Origin: Streptomyces sp. GS7
Lineage (GTDB): Bacteria > Actinomycetota > Actinomycetes > Streptomycetales > Streptomycetaceae
NCBI RefSeq assembly: GCF_009834125.1
Contig: NZ_CP047146.1
Location: 3,465,501-3,529,500 of the forward strand
Length of the DNA stretch: 64,000 nucleotides
Direction of reading: 5' to 3'
Shown here: positions 52,132 through 60,546 of the stretch, piece by piece
How the letters are laid out: each line of letters begins with the position of its first letter
Numbering within the stretch: the first letter of the stretch is position 1
The notes under the pieces: generated by a model
The model's database searches: none
What the model saw: only the letters and a program-made list of their open reading frames with translations
Told to the model about the DNA's origin: nothing
Position numbers and translations under genes: made by a program

Positions 52132-52734
52132 GCGGAGGTTCCCTGGACGGGCCGGAGCGCTGCCTCCGTGCAGCAGTTGCTCGACGAGCGCCTGGGGGTA
52201 GGCGGGCGTGGCCGGCATGGCGCCGAAGAGGGCCCGCAGATAGAGCGGCCCGAGTACGTGGTCGAGTACCTGGTCGATGTCGGGGGGATCCTCTCCGCGG
52301 GCAGCGGCCCGGTCGAGGATCCGGCCGATGTCGTCGGCCCGACGCGCGAAGTGGCGGGAGCGTTCCTCCTGAGCCTCGGGCGTCCCGGGCAGGGACATGA
52401 CCAGGGCGCGCAGGATCAACTGCCCTTCGGGGCGCATGAGGCTGGAGGCTGCCGCGGTGGCCCACTGCGTCAGATCGCCGCACAGGGTGCCGGTGTCGGG
52501 CAAGGGGGAGTCCTCTGCCAGCCGGGTGACCGCCACATCGGCCAGCAGCGCCTCACGAGTGCCCCAGCGGCGATAGATGCTGGTGGGATTCACGCCCGCC
52601 CGCTGTGCGATCGCGGGGACGGTCACATCCTTGCCGCCGGGCTCGGACAGCAGCTCGATCACTGCCTCGTGGACCGCCGACCGGACGCGGGCTGCGCGTC
52701 CGCCGGGGCGCGGGGTCGATTCGTTCACGCTCAC
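52117..52734 (-). CDS. TetR-family regulator of the hydrolase/MFS operon
   Basis: 205 aa from GTG at 52734. The HTH KDVTVPAIAQRAGVNPTSIYRRWGTREALLADV is typical. The C-terminal domain resembles TetR_C_11/16-like repressors. It is divergent from the alpha/beta hydrolase gene over two identical AAAGCA-N8-TGCTTT palindromes, so it is very likely the repressor of that operon and of itself. The C-terminus borders the IS5 remnant. Confidence 0.9.
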   Translation of the reverse strand: MSVNESTPRPGGRAARVRSAVHEAVIELLSEPGGKDVTVPAIAQRAGVNPTSIYRRWGTREALLADVAVTRLAEDSPLPDTGTLCGDLTQWATAAASSLMRPEGQLILRALVMSLPGTPEAQEERSRHFARRADDIGRILDRAAARGEDPPDIDQVLDHVLGPLYLRALFGAMPATPAYPQALVEQLLHGGSAPARPGNLRTLRP

Positions 52735-52745
52735 GCCAACAGGTT

Positions 52746-52818
52746 AAAGCAGATCTGTTTGCTTTTACAGCCCGGGGGTGCTCTACTCGACCTCGGCAAA
52801 AGCAAACATCATTGCTTT
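52746..52818. promoter_or_regulatory. Two TetR operators AAAGCA-N8-TGCTTT
   Basis: Site 1 is 52746-52765, site 2 is 52799-52818. Both have identical 6-bp arms and N8 spacing, and share the extended core AAAGCAAACA on opposite strands. Site 2 ends directly at the AAGGAGG of the hydrolase gene; site 1 lies near the TetR start. Strong case for coordinated repression. Confidence 0.75.
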
Positions 52819-52829
52819 AAGGAGGGGCC

Positions 52830-54059
52830 GTGAAGAACCTGCTGTTCCCCAATGACGCCCAGTTCTGGTACGAGACCCTGCGGTCGTTCGGCCACATCAC
52901 CTACGGCGGCGCCGACTTCGGTGAGGTCGTCTCGACGAGTACGCGCATCGTGGAGGGCGACTACGGCAGCTGGCACGACGAGTGGCTGGCCACGGCCGAC
53001 CGAGTCTCCGGCGAGGCCCAACGGGCCCTGGACGAGGGCCACTCGGTCAGTGCCCGGGACGGATTCCTGCGGGCGTCGAACTACTACCGCTCGGCGGAGT
53101 TCTTCCTGCACGGCAACCCGTGCGACCCCCGCCACCACCACGCCTACGACCGCAGCGTGGAGTGCTTCCACGCCGCGGCGGCACTGTTCACCCCGCGGAT
53201 CGAGCCGGTCCGCATCCCCTACGAGGGCACCACGCTCCCCGGCTACCTCTACCGCGCCGACACCCTCGCAACCCCCCGGCCCACCGTGATCATGCACAAC
53301 GGATTCGACGGCACGGTGGAAGAGATGCACTTCTTCGGGGCGATGGCCGGTGTGGAGCGCGGCTACAACGTCCTCGCGTTCGACGGACCGGGTCAGCCAG
53401 GTCCGCTCCACCACGACGGCCTCGTGTTCCGTCCGGACTGGGAGAACGTCGTGGGCCCCGTCCTCGACTTCGCCCTGACCCTGCCGGAGGTCGACGGCGA
53501 CCGGGTTGCGCTGCTCGGCAACAGCATGGGCGGACTGCTTGCCCCGAGGGCAGCGGCGTTCGAACAGCGGCTGGCCGCGGTGGTCGCCCTCGACGGTGTC
53601 CACGACCTCGGCCGGGCGGTCACCGCCATCGTGCCCGGCGACCGTGACGAGGCCGAACGGCGGCTGCGCGCGGCCTCGGATCCCGAACTCGACGCCCAGC
53701 TGGATCACTTGATCGCCACCAACCCGGTCATGCGCTGGGCGTTGAACCACGGCATGTACGTGATGGGGGCCGACACCCCCCGTGCCTTCGGTGCCGTCTA
53801 TCTCGACTACCACCTCCGCGACGGCATCGCCGAACGGATCACATGCCCTGCCCTGATCTGCGAGGCCGCCGAGGACCTGTTCTTCGCCGGACAGGCTCGG
53901 CAGCTGTACGACAGCCTCACCTGCCCCAAGGCCCTGATCGAGTTCACCGCGGAAGAAGGCGCCGACGCGCACTGCCAGGCGGGAGCGCAGCGGCTGGCTC
54001 TGGCGCGCATCTATGACTGGCTGGACGACACGCTGCACCACCGGCACGCGGCTGGCTAG
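52830..54059 (+). CDS. Alpha/beta hydrolase, FrsA/DHPON-hydrolase-like
   Basis: 409 aa from GTG with AAGGAGG 4 nt upstream. The first 130 residues are a helical lid (FWYETLRSFGHITYGGADFGE, RASNYYRSAEFFLHG). The hydrolase core has IMHNGFDGTVEEM (oxyanion), Ser232 in LLGNSMGGLLAP, Asp in CEAAEDLFF and His in DAHCQAGA. This is the arrangement of 2,6-dihydroxypseudooxynicotine hydrolase-type C-C or ester hydrolases. Coupled with an MFS exporter under TetR control, so detoxification of a specific compound is plausible. Confidence 0.87.
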   Translation: MKNLLFPNDAQFWYETLRSFGHITYGGADFGEVVSTSTRIVEGDYGSWHDEWLATADRVSGEAQRALDEGHSVSARDGFLRASNYYRSAEFFLHGNPCDPRHHHAYDRSVECFHAAAALFTPRIEPVRIPYEGTTLPGYLYRADTLATPRPTVIMHNGFDGTVEEMHFFGAMAGVERGYNVLAFDGPGQPGPLHHDGLVFRPDWENVVGPVLDFALTLPEVDGDRVALLGNSMGGLLAPRAAAFEQRLAAVVALDGVHDLGRAVTAIVPGDRDEAERRLRAASDPELDAQLDHLIATNPVMRWALNHGMYVMGADTPRAFGAVYLDYHLRDGIAERITCPALICEAAEDLFFAGQARQLYDSLTCPKALIEFTAEEGADAHCQAGAQRLALARIYDWLDDTLHHRHAAG

Positions 54060-54071
54060 GAGAGACGCCTC

Positions 54072-55292
54072 GTGCAGTCGAACTTGCGTTTCCCCGCCTC
54101 CAGACGTCCCGGACTGCGCGGATGGCCGGCGGTCGTGGGCATCGGGTTCTCCTTCGCCGTCACGATGATGGGAACCACGCTGCCCACGCCGCTCTACCCG
54201 CTGTACCGGGCCTCCTACGGTTTCGGCGAGCTGGCCACCACGGTCGTCTACGCCGTCTACGTGGTCGGTGTCCTGGTCGCGCTCCTGTTGTTCGGCCACT
54301 GGTCCGACCAGATAGGACGGATCCGGATGCTTCGAGCCGGCGTACTGCTGTCCGCCTTGTCGACGTCGGTCTTCCTCCTCGGCGAGGGAACCGGCTGGCT
54401 GCTGGTGGGCCGGCTCGTCTCCGGGCTGTCCGCGGGAATCTTCACGGGCACGGCCAGCGCGGCCATGGTCGAAGTCGCCCCGCCGGGCGGGGCGGCGCGT
54501 GCGACCCTGGCAGCGGCGGCGGTGAACATCGGCGGCCTCGGCGCCGGGCCGCTGGTCGCGGGAGCGCTGGCCGAGTACGCGCCCTGGCCGCTGAGACTGT
54601 GCTTCGTCGTCGAGTCGGTTCTGACGGTCATCGGGCTGGTCGCGGTCAGCGCCGTCGCCGAGCCCGTCCGCCTGCCGTCCACGCCGACGCTGCGGCCCCA
54701 GAAGGTCAGCGTGCCGGGATCGGTGCGCACGGTCTTCATCAAGGCCGCGATCCCCGGCTTCGCGGGCTTTGCCGTACTCGGTCTCTTCGCCGCCGTGGCC
54801 CCCTCGTTCCTGGCGGTCGTCCTGCACACGACCAACCATGCGGCAACGGGCCTGGTCGTCGCGCTGCTCTTCCTCGCCTCCGTCACCGGTCAGCTGTCGT
54901 CCTCCGGACTGGGCGAGTACCGCTCGCTTCTGCTGGGGTGCGCCGCTTTGATCGCCGGTATGACGTTGGTGGCCACCGGCCTGCTGACCGCCTCCCTGGC
55001 CTTCCTGACCGTCGGTGGCGCCGCCGCCGGAGTCGGCCAGGGACTGGCGTTCCGAGCCGGCTTGGACTCGATCGTCCGACAGGCTCAGCCGAAGACCAGA
55101 GGATCGGTGACGTCCGCGTTCTTTGTCGTCCTGTATGCGGGTATCACCCTCCCCGTGATCGGAGAGGGTGCCCTCGCGAACCTGCTGGGCCTGGTCCAGG
55201 CGGGAACCCTCTTCAACGGCTTCGTCATCTTCCTGGGCGTCACCGCGCTGTTGTTCCTCGCCCGCCGCAGACGAGAGCCCCTCGCCAGATGA
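54072..55292 (+). CDS. MFS drug-efflux-type transporter
   Basis: 406 aa from GTG at 54072, 12 bp after the hydrolase stop. Twelve membrane segments, GHWSDQIGRIRML after TM2, and LPTPLYPLYRASYGF near the N-terminus, the same signature as the cluster pump at 20298. Belongs to the same operon as the hydrolase and is likely induced with it. Substrate unknown. Confidence 0.87.
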   Translation: MQSNLRFPASRRPGLRGWPAVVGIGFSFAVTMMGTTLPTPLYPLYRASYGFGELATTVVYAVYVVGVLVALLLFGHWSDQIGRIRMLRAGVLLSALSTSVFLLGEGTGWLLVGRLVSGLSAGIFTGTASAAMVEVAPPGGAARATLAAAAVNIGGLGAGPLVAGALAEYAPWPLRLCFVVESVLTVIGLVAVSAVAEPVRLPSTPTLRPQKVSVPGSVRTVFIKAAIPGFAGFAVLGLFAAVAPSFLAVVLHTTNHAATGLVVALLFLASVTGQLSSSGLGEYRSLLLGCAALIAGMTLVATGLLTASLAFLTVGGAAAGVGQGLAFRAGLDSIVRQAQPKTRGSVTSAFFVVLYAGITLPVIGEGALANLLGLVQAGTLFNGFVIFLGVTALLFLARRRREPLAR

Positions 55293-55433
55293 CCTTGCGA
55301 CGGGCGAACGCTGCCTGTCTGTGTTGTCCGCCTGTCAGCGAAGTAGCGGTACCGGCTCAACTTCGCCGGTGCACGCATGTCGAGCGACGGACCGGCGCAG
55401 AAGACGAACCGCGTCAGCGCGGCGTGCCGACGG

Positions 55434-55620
55434 TCAGCCCTCGGGATCTTCCGCTTTTCTCCTGCTCGGTAGTTGCTTCGCGGCCTCGATCGTTTCCCTG
55501 TTGAGGTCCTCGACGGAGACGCCCTGGGATTCCTCCCAGCCGGCCGGGTTCAGCGCGCGGCGGACCAGTGGCTCCAGGTCTTCGGATCCCCCAGCGGGAG
55601 CCACCTTGTATGACGGTGTG
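55434..55620 (-). pseudogene. C-terminal remnant of an unrecognised gene
   Basis: The minus strand encodes EDLEPLVRRALNPAGWEESQ then VSVEDLNRETIEAAKQLPSR and a TGA at 55434. Composition and codon use look truly coding, but no start exists upstream before the next element, and the family is unknown to me. The gene was probably cut when the adjoining IS fragment arrived. Confidence 0.4.
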
Positions 55621-55711
55621 TGACATGCCGCTTTCGGTGTAATGGGCTGGTTGGGCTGTTCGGCCGCGTCACCCTGTGCGAGTTGATCACGGTCGTGTCA
55701 GGAGACTGTGG

Positions 55712-55840
55712 GTGCACAGATCGCGTGAGTGGCTGTATGAGCGGATCCGCCAGGACAAGCGGCAGAACCCGGAGAGGTCGGAGAGGGCTTTGGCCCAGAA
55801 GTGCCGGGTGCCGCGGATCACGGTAGCCGGGCGATCGTGA
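55712..55840 (+). mobile_element. N-terminal transposase-like HTH fragment (IS21/IstA-like)
   Basis: A 42-codon frame from GTG (AGGAG 7 nt upstream) reads SREWLYERIRQDKRQ and SERALAQKCRVPRITV, which resembles the N-terminal HTH of IS21-like Streptomyces transposases. It ends in TGATG with the PP2C start. Everything after the HTH is missing. Confidence 0.45.
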
Positions 55841-57171
55841 TGGCGGGCGGCATGGAGGGCAAGGGACCGGAGCGGCCGCACCGCCCTGACCTGCTGGCGC
55901 GTCTGGACGCCGAGCTGGGGCGGATCGACGAGCAGCTGCGCGCCCTGGCCGCCGCCAAGGACCGGATTCAGAGCCTGTTGGACGCGGTGGTGGCCATCAC
56001 CCGGGAACAGGAGCTGTCCGCGGTGTTGCACCGCATCGTGACCACCGCCATGGACCTGGTCGGCGCCCGCTACGGGGCACTGGGAGTATTTGACGAGTCC
56101 GGCGAGCACCTCGCGCAGTTCATGGCCGTCGGCTTGTCCGAGCAGGAACGTGCGGCCCTGGCCGAAGTGGGGTTTCCGCGCGGCCTGGGCGTGCTGGGAC
56201 ACCTGATCCAGCACCCCGAACCCCTGCGGGTCGACGATGTCTCCTCCCACCCGGCCTCGGTGGGGTTTCCGCCCGGCCACCCGCGCCTGCGTACCCTGCT
56301 CGGCGTCGCCGTCAGCGTCCGCGGCGAAATCTACGGCGATCTCTACCTCTCCGAGCGGATCGACGGGCGCCTCTTCGACGTGCACGACGAGAACATCGTC
56401 GTTGCCCTGGCCAGCGCCGCCGGCATCGCGATCGACAACGTCCGTCTCTTCGAACAGGTTCGTGCCGGATCCGAACTGTTCCAGCGGCGTTTGCTGCCGA
56501 CGCTGCCCGACATGCGGCCCTTCGACGCCGCCGCCATCTACCGGCCCGCCGCCGAACCCCACCATGTGGGCGGCGACTGGTACGACGCCATCCTGCTTCC
56601 GGACGGCGCGGTGGCGGTCGTCATCGGCGACGTGGTCGGCCACGATCTGCATGCCGCCGCCGCCATGGCCTCCACCCGTCACATGCTGCGCGCTTTGCTG
56701 TTCGCCATGCGTACTCCGCCCAGCGCGGTCCTCGCCCAGCTCGATCGCACTCTGGAGGCCATCACCGACAACCCCGTAACCACCACCATCCTGGCGCGCA
56801 TCGAACCCGAGGGGGCTGCCTGGAGGCTGCGCTGGAGCACCGCGGGCCATATCCCGCCCTTGCTGATCACCCCCGACCGCCGGGCGGAATACCTGTTCAC
56901 GGAGCCTGGACTACCACTGAACGTCGACAGCGGGCAGCCCCGCCCCGACCGCACCCACCCCCTGCCCGCGGACACCATCGTGGTCTTCTTCACCGACGGC
57001 CTCATCGAACACCCCGACCACCCCATCAACGAGAGCCTCGCCGAACTCGCCGAACTCGCCACCACGCACGCAGACCTGCCCCTGCAGGACTTCGTGCAGG
57101 CCCTGGCCGACCACCACCCCAGCGACGGGCACGACGACATGGCCATCCTCGCCCTGCGCACCCCGGGCTGA
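55840..57171 (+). CDS. GAF-domain PP2C (SpoIIE-like) phosphatase
   Basis: 443 aa from the ATG at 55840 (GTG 55801 and ATG 55852 possible). An N-terminal helix with LLDAVVAITREQELSAVLHR leads to a GAF domain (about 50-200; TTAMDLVGARYGALGVFD, GRLFDVHDENIVVALASAAGIAIDN). The SpoIIE-type phosphatase follows, with all metal Asp motifs: GGDWYDAI, GDVVGHDLHAAA, FFTDGLIEHPD and GHDDMAILAL. Usually such proteins dephosphorylate anti-anti-sigma factors. No such partner is adjacent. The N-terminus may have been altered by the IS fragment. Confidence 0.88.
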   Translation: MAGGMEGKGPERPHRPDLLARLDAELGRIDEQLRALAAAKDRIQSLLDAVVAITREQELSAVLHRIVTTAMDLVGARYGALGVFDESGEHLAQFMAVGLSEQERAALAEVGFPRGLGVLGHLIQHPEPLRVDDVSSHPASVGFPPGHPRLRTLLGVAVSVRGEIYGDLYLSERIDGRLFDVHDENIVVALASAAGIAIDNVRLFEQVRAGSELFQRRLLPTLPDMRPFDAAAIYRPAAEPHHVGGDWYDAILLPDGAVAVVIGDVVGHDLHAAAAMASTRHMLRALLFAMRTPPSAVLAQLDRTLEAITDNPVTTTILARIEPEGAAWRLRWSTAGHIPPLLITPDRRAEYLFTEPGLPLNVDSGQPRPDRTHPLPADTIVVFFTDGLIEHPDHPINESLAELAELATTHADLPLQDFVQALADHHPSDGHDDMAILALRTPG

Positions 57172-57285
57172 AGGCGTGCAGCCCCACAGCCATACGGCTG
57201 ACGGCGGAACCGGCAGGGCGCGGCGCTGCCCCCGGGCGGTCACCCGAAACAGTCCCGACAGAGCACATTGCGAAAGGTCATACAG

Positions 57286-57366
57286 GTGAGCGGCAGTGTG
57301 ATGGATCCGGCGACGGCGGCGGACGACGGACGCCCGCGCAAGGCCAAGGGGACGACTTCCCGATGA
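57286..57366 (+). CDS. 26-aa ORF coupled to the MASE1 gene
   Basis: A GTG with GAAAGG 8 nt upstream starts MSGSVMDPATAADDGRPRK and ends in TGA overlapping the MASE1 ATG (57363-57366). Too short for a domain. It may act as an upstream coupling ORF that sets MASE1 translation. Confidence 0.45.
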   Translation: MSGSVMDPATAADDGRPRKAKGTTSR

Positions 57367-58376
57367 CGGTGGCGAACGGCGGCAGGCTCCGGCGCGTTGG
57401 CATGACGGCGCTGCAGCTCGGTGTCGTCGCCGCGCTGTATTACGTCTCGGGCAAGCTGGGGCTGCTCCAGCAACTCGTGCGCGGCCAGGTCTCGCCGCTG
57501 TGGCCTCCGACCGGCATCGCCCTGGCTGCTCTCCTCCTGATGGGCCTGCGGGCCTGGCCCGGGATCGCTCTCGGCGCCTTACTGGTCAACATCTCACTTG
57601 GGCCGTCGATCCCCGCCGTTCTCGCGATCACGGCAGGCAACACACTCGCGCCCCTCTTCGCCTACGCGCTCCTTCGCCGCACCGGGTTCCGCATCGAGAT
57701 GAACCGGTTCCAGGACGCGCTCGCGCTGGTCTTCCTCGGCGCATTCACCGGCATGCTCATCAGCGCGACGGTGGGCACCGGCACCCTGCTCCTGGCTCAC
57801 GCTCTGCCCGCCGGCGGGTTCTGGCCCACATGGTGGGTCTGGTGGACCGGCGATGCGATGGGCGTTCTGGTGGTCACGCCGGCGCTGCTCGTCCTCCGCT
57901 CGGCACACCTGCCCAAGGACACACCACCCTCCCGGTGGGCGGAGGCAGCGCTGCTTGTGGCGGCCACCATCGGCGTCGGCTTCCTCGAAAACGCTCCGGT
58001 ACCGCTGATCTTCCTCGCTTTCCCGCTACTGACCTGGGCTGCCTTCCGCTTCCAACTCGCCGGAGCCGCACCCTGCGCGCTGGCCGTATCCACCGGTGCA
58101 ATCCTCGCCGCCCCCCGCAGGTCAGGCCCGTTCGCCGGTCACACTCTGCTCACCGACATGATCGCGCTGCAGGCGTTCAACGGCGCCGCCGCGATGACCG
58201 CGCTGCTACTCGCCGCCGCCATCACCGAACGAAACCAAACCCAGGAGAAGATCGAACAAACCTGCAGGCAGCTCGCCGAGATGGCGGCAAGGATCGCATC
58301 GGACACCGGCGGCCCATCAGCACGTCCCGACGGCGACGAGCAGGAAGAAGACGGCGGACCGACTCGGCCGTCGTGA
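57363..58376 (+). CDS. MASE1-domain membrane sensor protein (TTA codon)
   Basis: 337 aa, about eight membrane segments. LYYVSGKLGLLQQLV and VSPLWPPTGIALAALLLMG, then WWTGDAMGVLVVTPALL are the MASE1 sensory domain landmarks. After the domain only a short coiled-coil (ITERNQTQEKIEQTCRQLAEM) and an acidic tail remain; no kinase, GGDEF or PP2C effector is fused. Leu73 is encoded by TTA (57579-57581). The neighbouring PP2C gene could be the effector partner, which is inference. Confidence 0.85.
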   Translation: MTVANGGRLRRVGMTALQLGVVAALYYVSGKLGLLQQLVRGQVSPLWPPTGIALAALLLMGLRAWPGIALGALLVNISLGPSIPAVLAITAGNTLAPLFAYALLRRTGFRIEMNRFQDALALVFLGAFTGMLISATVGTGTLLLAHALPAGGFWPTWWVWWTGDAMGVLVVTPALLVLRSAHLPKDTPPSRWAEAALLVAATIGVGFLENAPVPLIFLAFPLLTWAAFRFQLAGAAPCALAVSTGAILAAPRRSGPFAGHTLLTDMIALQAFNGAAAMTALLLAAAITERNQTQEKIEQTCRQLAEMAARIASDTGGPSARPDGDEQEEDGGPTRPS

Positions 58377-58883
58377 TCCATCGACAGCACCTTCGTGGAC
58401 GGGCGACGGACCTGATCCGCCATACGTCCCGGCCCGGCCACATGCCGTCGAAACGCGCCGCGAGAGGCGGCGCATGCCTGACCAACTTGCCGGAGCGGCT
58501 CCTCGGCGTCGTGCCCGTCACGTCTGCGGGCCCCGCTCCGCTGCTCCGCGCGACCGTTGCCAACGCTCTGCCGCACCGCGAGCCGCTGCGGTTGGAGGTC
58601 CCCGACCATGATCCCGTTGGCCGGCATTGCCGCCGCAGGTCGGGCATCCGGTCGCACGCGAAGGCTGGATCCAGGCAAGTCCGACACCGTATGCGGGGAT
58701 TGTTCTCGGCGCCGCGACCCGCCGCGCCTGCCTGCACACTCAGGCTGGTCGACTACAGCGCTCACGTCACAGTGTGTGTCCTGCTACCGACGAAGATCGA
58801 GCGTGTGCCATCCAAGTGAGTGGCCGGGGTCGATGCGGCTGCATCGAAGGGCGGCGGGTTGGTCCGGACGGCGTGCTGCGGGT
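58377..58883. other. Intergenic region without supported gene
   Basis: 507 bp between the MASE1 gene and the SMI1 gene (convergent). Frames are open on both strands but show weak coding bias. A stretch near 58520-58620 looks vaguely coding on the plus strand. Nothing claimed. Confidence 0.4.
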
Positions 58884-59435
58884 TCACAGACGCTCCAGCC
58901 ACTCGGTGTACCACGCGCGGAAACCGGGGCTCACCGGGACGAAGCCGCCCCAGTCCGGGTCGATCTGCCAGACCTCACCTGCTCGCGGGCCGTTCAGGAT
59001 CAGCCGGATGTAGATGCCGCACCCCTCTTCGGCCAGCATGAGCGTGCCCCCGGTCAACCCGTCGGCCGGTGCGCCGATGCGACCGGGCAGGGGTTCGGTG
59101 AGACGGAACGGCTCGGCGAGTCGGCCCGGTAGCCGGTCGTCTTCCCACTCGTCGTCCGCGGCCCACCCCGCGCCGGCCTCGATGCGGGGGACGGTCAAGG
59201 GCATCAACCCGTGACCGGGGCCGGCGGGGCCGTTGCCCACCTGCACGACGAAGGACCGGTACTCCGCCGGCAGGTCGACGCCGTGAGCTTCCTCGAATGC
59301 CTTGATCTCTGCCTCCGGCAGCGCAGGCGCCAGCTCGTACCGATGAGTGTCCGCCCCGAAGCGCTCCCGCGCCGGGTCCCCTGCCGCCATCCGCCGCATC
59401 CGAACGCGTACAGTGCCCGCATCCCAGCTCTCCAT
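58884..59435 (-). CDS. SMI1/KNR4-family protein
   Basis: 183 aa from ATG at 59435. RYELAPALPEAEIKAFEEAHGVDLPAEYRSF, then VVQVGNGPAGPGHGLMPL is the SUKH/SMI1 core; LMLAEEGCGIYIRLILNG and WQIDPDWGGF complete it. SUKH proteins are often immunity factors against toxins with nuclease or deaminase domains, but free copies are common in Streptomyces. No polymorphic toxin gene is adjacent. Confidence 0.85.
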   Translation of the reverse strand: MESWDAGTVRVRMRRMAAGDPARERFGADTHRYELAPALPEAEIKAFEEAHGVDLPAEYRSFVVQVGNGPAGPGHGLMPLTVPRIEAGAGWAADDEWEDDRLPGRLAEPFRLTEPLPGRIGAPADGLTGGTLMLAEEGCGIYIRLILNGPRAGEVWQIDPDWGGFVPVSPGFRAWYTEWLERL

Positions 59436-59941
59436 CCAGCGACCGTACCAACGACATCGGTGCCCAATTCCCCACGCCTTCACGCTGCATAGCTCCTGGT
59501 TGCGACTCCGGCGCGGTATCAGTGCCCTCCACACCCGCCCGCCCCCGGGCCGCAGCGGATCGGCCGCCGCGGAGGGCGTCTTCGCGGCGCGACCGGATCC
59601 CTGCATCCGGCACCGGCGGCGCCCTCGCCCGACCGGCCGGGCTCGGGAGTTTCCCGGCGCCCGCCGGCGGCTCGACGGCGGATCTCCCGTCGGCCCGCGC
59701 CATACGACCGGTCGTGCGCCCGCCCGATGCGAGTGATACGTCGATGCTCGCCGGCTCACGCACACCAAAGGAATGCCAGGCACCCCTTTCCCCGTAAGTG
59801 CGGGAAAAGTCAAGGGATTCGGACGATGTGGAGGGGCAATCGGCCATCCCCGCGGATAAGGGAACGCTGCTCGACTCCGTACCGTCACGCTTTACTCCAC
59901 GCATGCCGGCATGAAGGCAACGGCGCTTGAAGGGAGGGTAT
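59436..59941. other. Intergenic region with promoter elements
   Basis: 506 bp. Holds promoters for the SMI1 gene (minus) and the 47-aa gene (plus). The part 59780-59900 is less GC-rich (AAAGTCAAGGGATTC). No coding signal beyond the flanking genes. Confidence 0.4.
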
Positions 59942-60085
59942 ATGGCGTATCAGGTCAAGTGCGGTTCGACCAGGACGACGACCGGTCGACCGTGCCGGAA
60001 TCCGGCAATGATCGGCTATTCGCGCTGCCAGGTGCACCGCGGTGAGTGGAACCGGCCGCAGCCGCGTAAGACCAAGAAGCGTTGA
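59942..60085 (+). CDS. 47-aa Cys3-His zinc-binding-like protein
   Basis: 47 aa. GGGAGGG sits at 59932-59938, close to the ATG. The arrangement VKCGSTRTTTGRPCRNPAMI and YSRCQVHRG gives Cys-x10-Cys, Cys and His, the small motif (C-x-A-x-T-x-x-G-x-x-C...C-x-x-H-G) seen in short phage and bacterial zinc-binding segments. The C-terminus is basic (QPRKTKKR), fitting nucleic acid contact. It is monocistronic with its own terminator. Function unknown. Confidence 0.7.
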   Translation: MAYQVKCGSTRTTTGRPCRNPAMIGYSRCQVHRGEWNRPQPRKTKKR

Positions 60086-60131
60086 TCTCGGGCGCCGTGG
60101 GCGCGCGAGAAGACGAGCATCACGCATATCC

Positions 60132-60166
60132 GAAACCCCCAGTGCGTTGGCTTGCCTGGGGGTTTC
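60132..60166 (+). terminator. Terminator after the 47-aa gene
   Basis: Perfect 11-bp arms GAAACCCCCAG/CTGGGGGTTTC (60132-60142, 60156-60166), 13-nt loop, 46 bp after the stop. Confidence 0.8.
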
Positions 60167-60546
60167 CGTCACGTCCGGGGCGTGGTGCGGGAGGGGTGGC
60201 GGGGCCTCGCTGTCCGATCGCGGCAATGCCTCGGAAGAGTGACGCGAGCTGTTCGAGTGCCTGTGGGGGTGGGGAGGTCGGTTCCTGCCTGGGTTCCCCG
60301 CATTTATGGAACGTGTGTTCATGATCTGCTCCCGGGTTACCCGTTACGGGGGCCGAACCGGGCCGTTCTTTAGGGCACTTGTACCCATCACGCGCCCGGT
60401 CAGAGGAATCGTGTGTCCCTGATGAATCCGGCGTGTCGGCGTGCTGCGTTCGAAAAGCTGTTGTCCGGCTTCCGGTTTCCGGCGTGTTGTTGACGTCCGA
60501 AGACGGGAGCGGAAGAGGTGGCTGAGGGAGAAGGAGAGCAAGAGCA
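60167..60546 (+). promoter_or_regulatory. Upstream region of the ABC exporter
   Basis: 380 bp between terminator and the ABC gene. Ends with AGGAG (60532-60536). Lower GC than the coding parts. No defined promoter boxes or gene found. Confidence 0.4.

Noticed and set aside
58884..59435. SMI1/KNR4 gene as a toxin-immunity pair
   Set aside because: No polymorphic toxin or secretion gene next to it.
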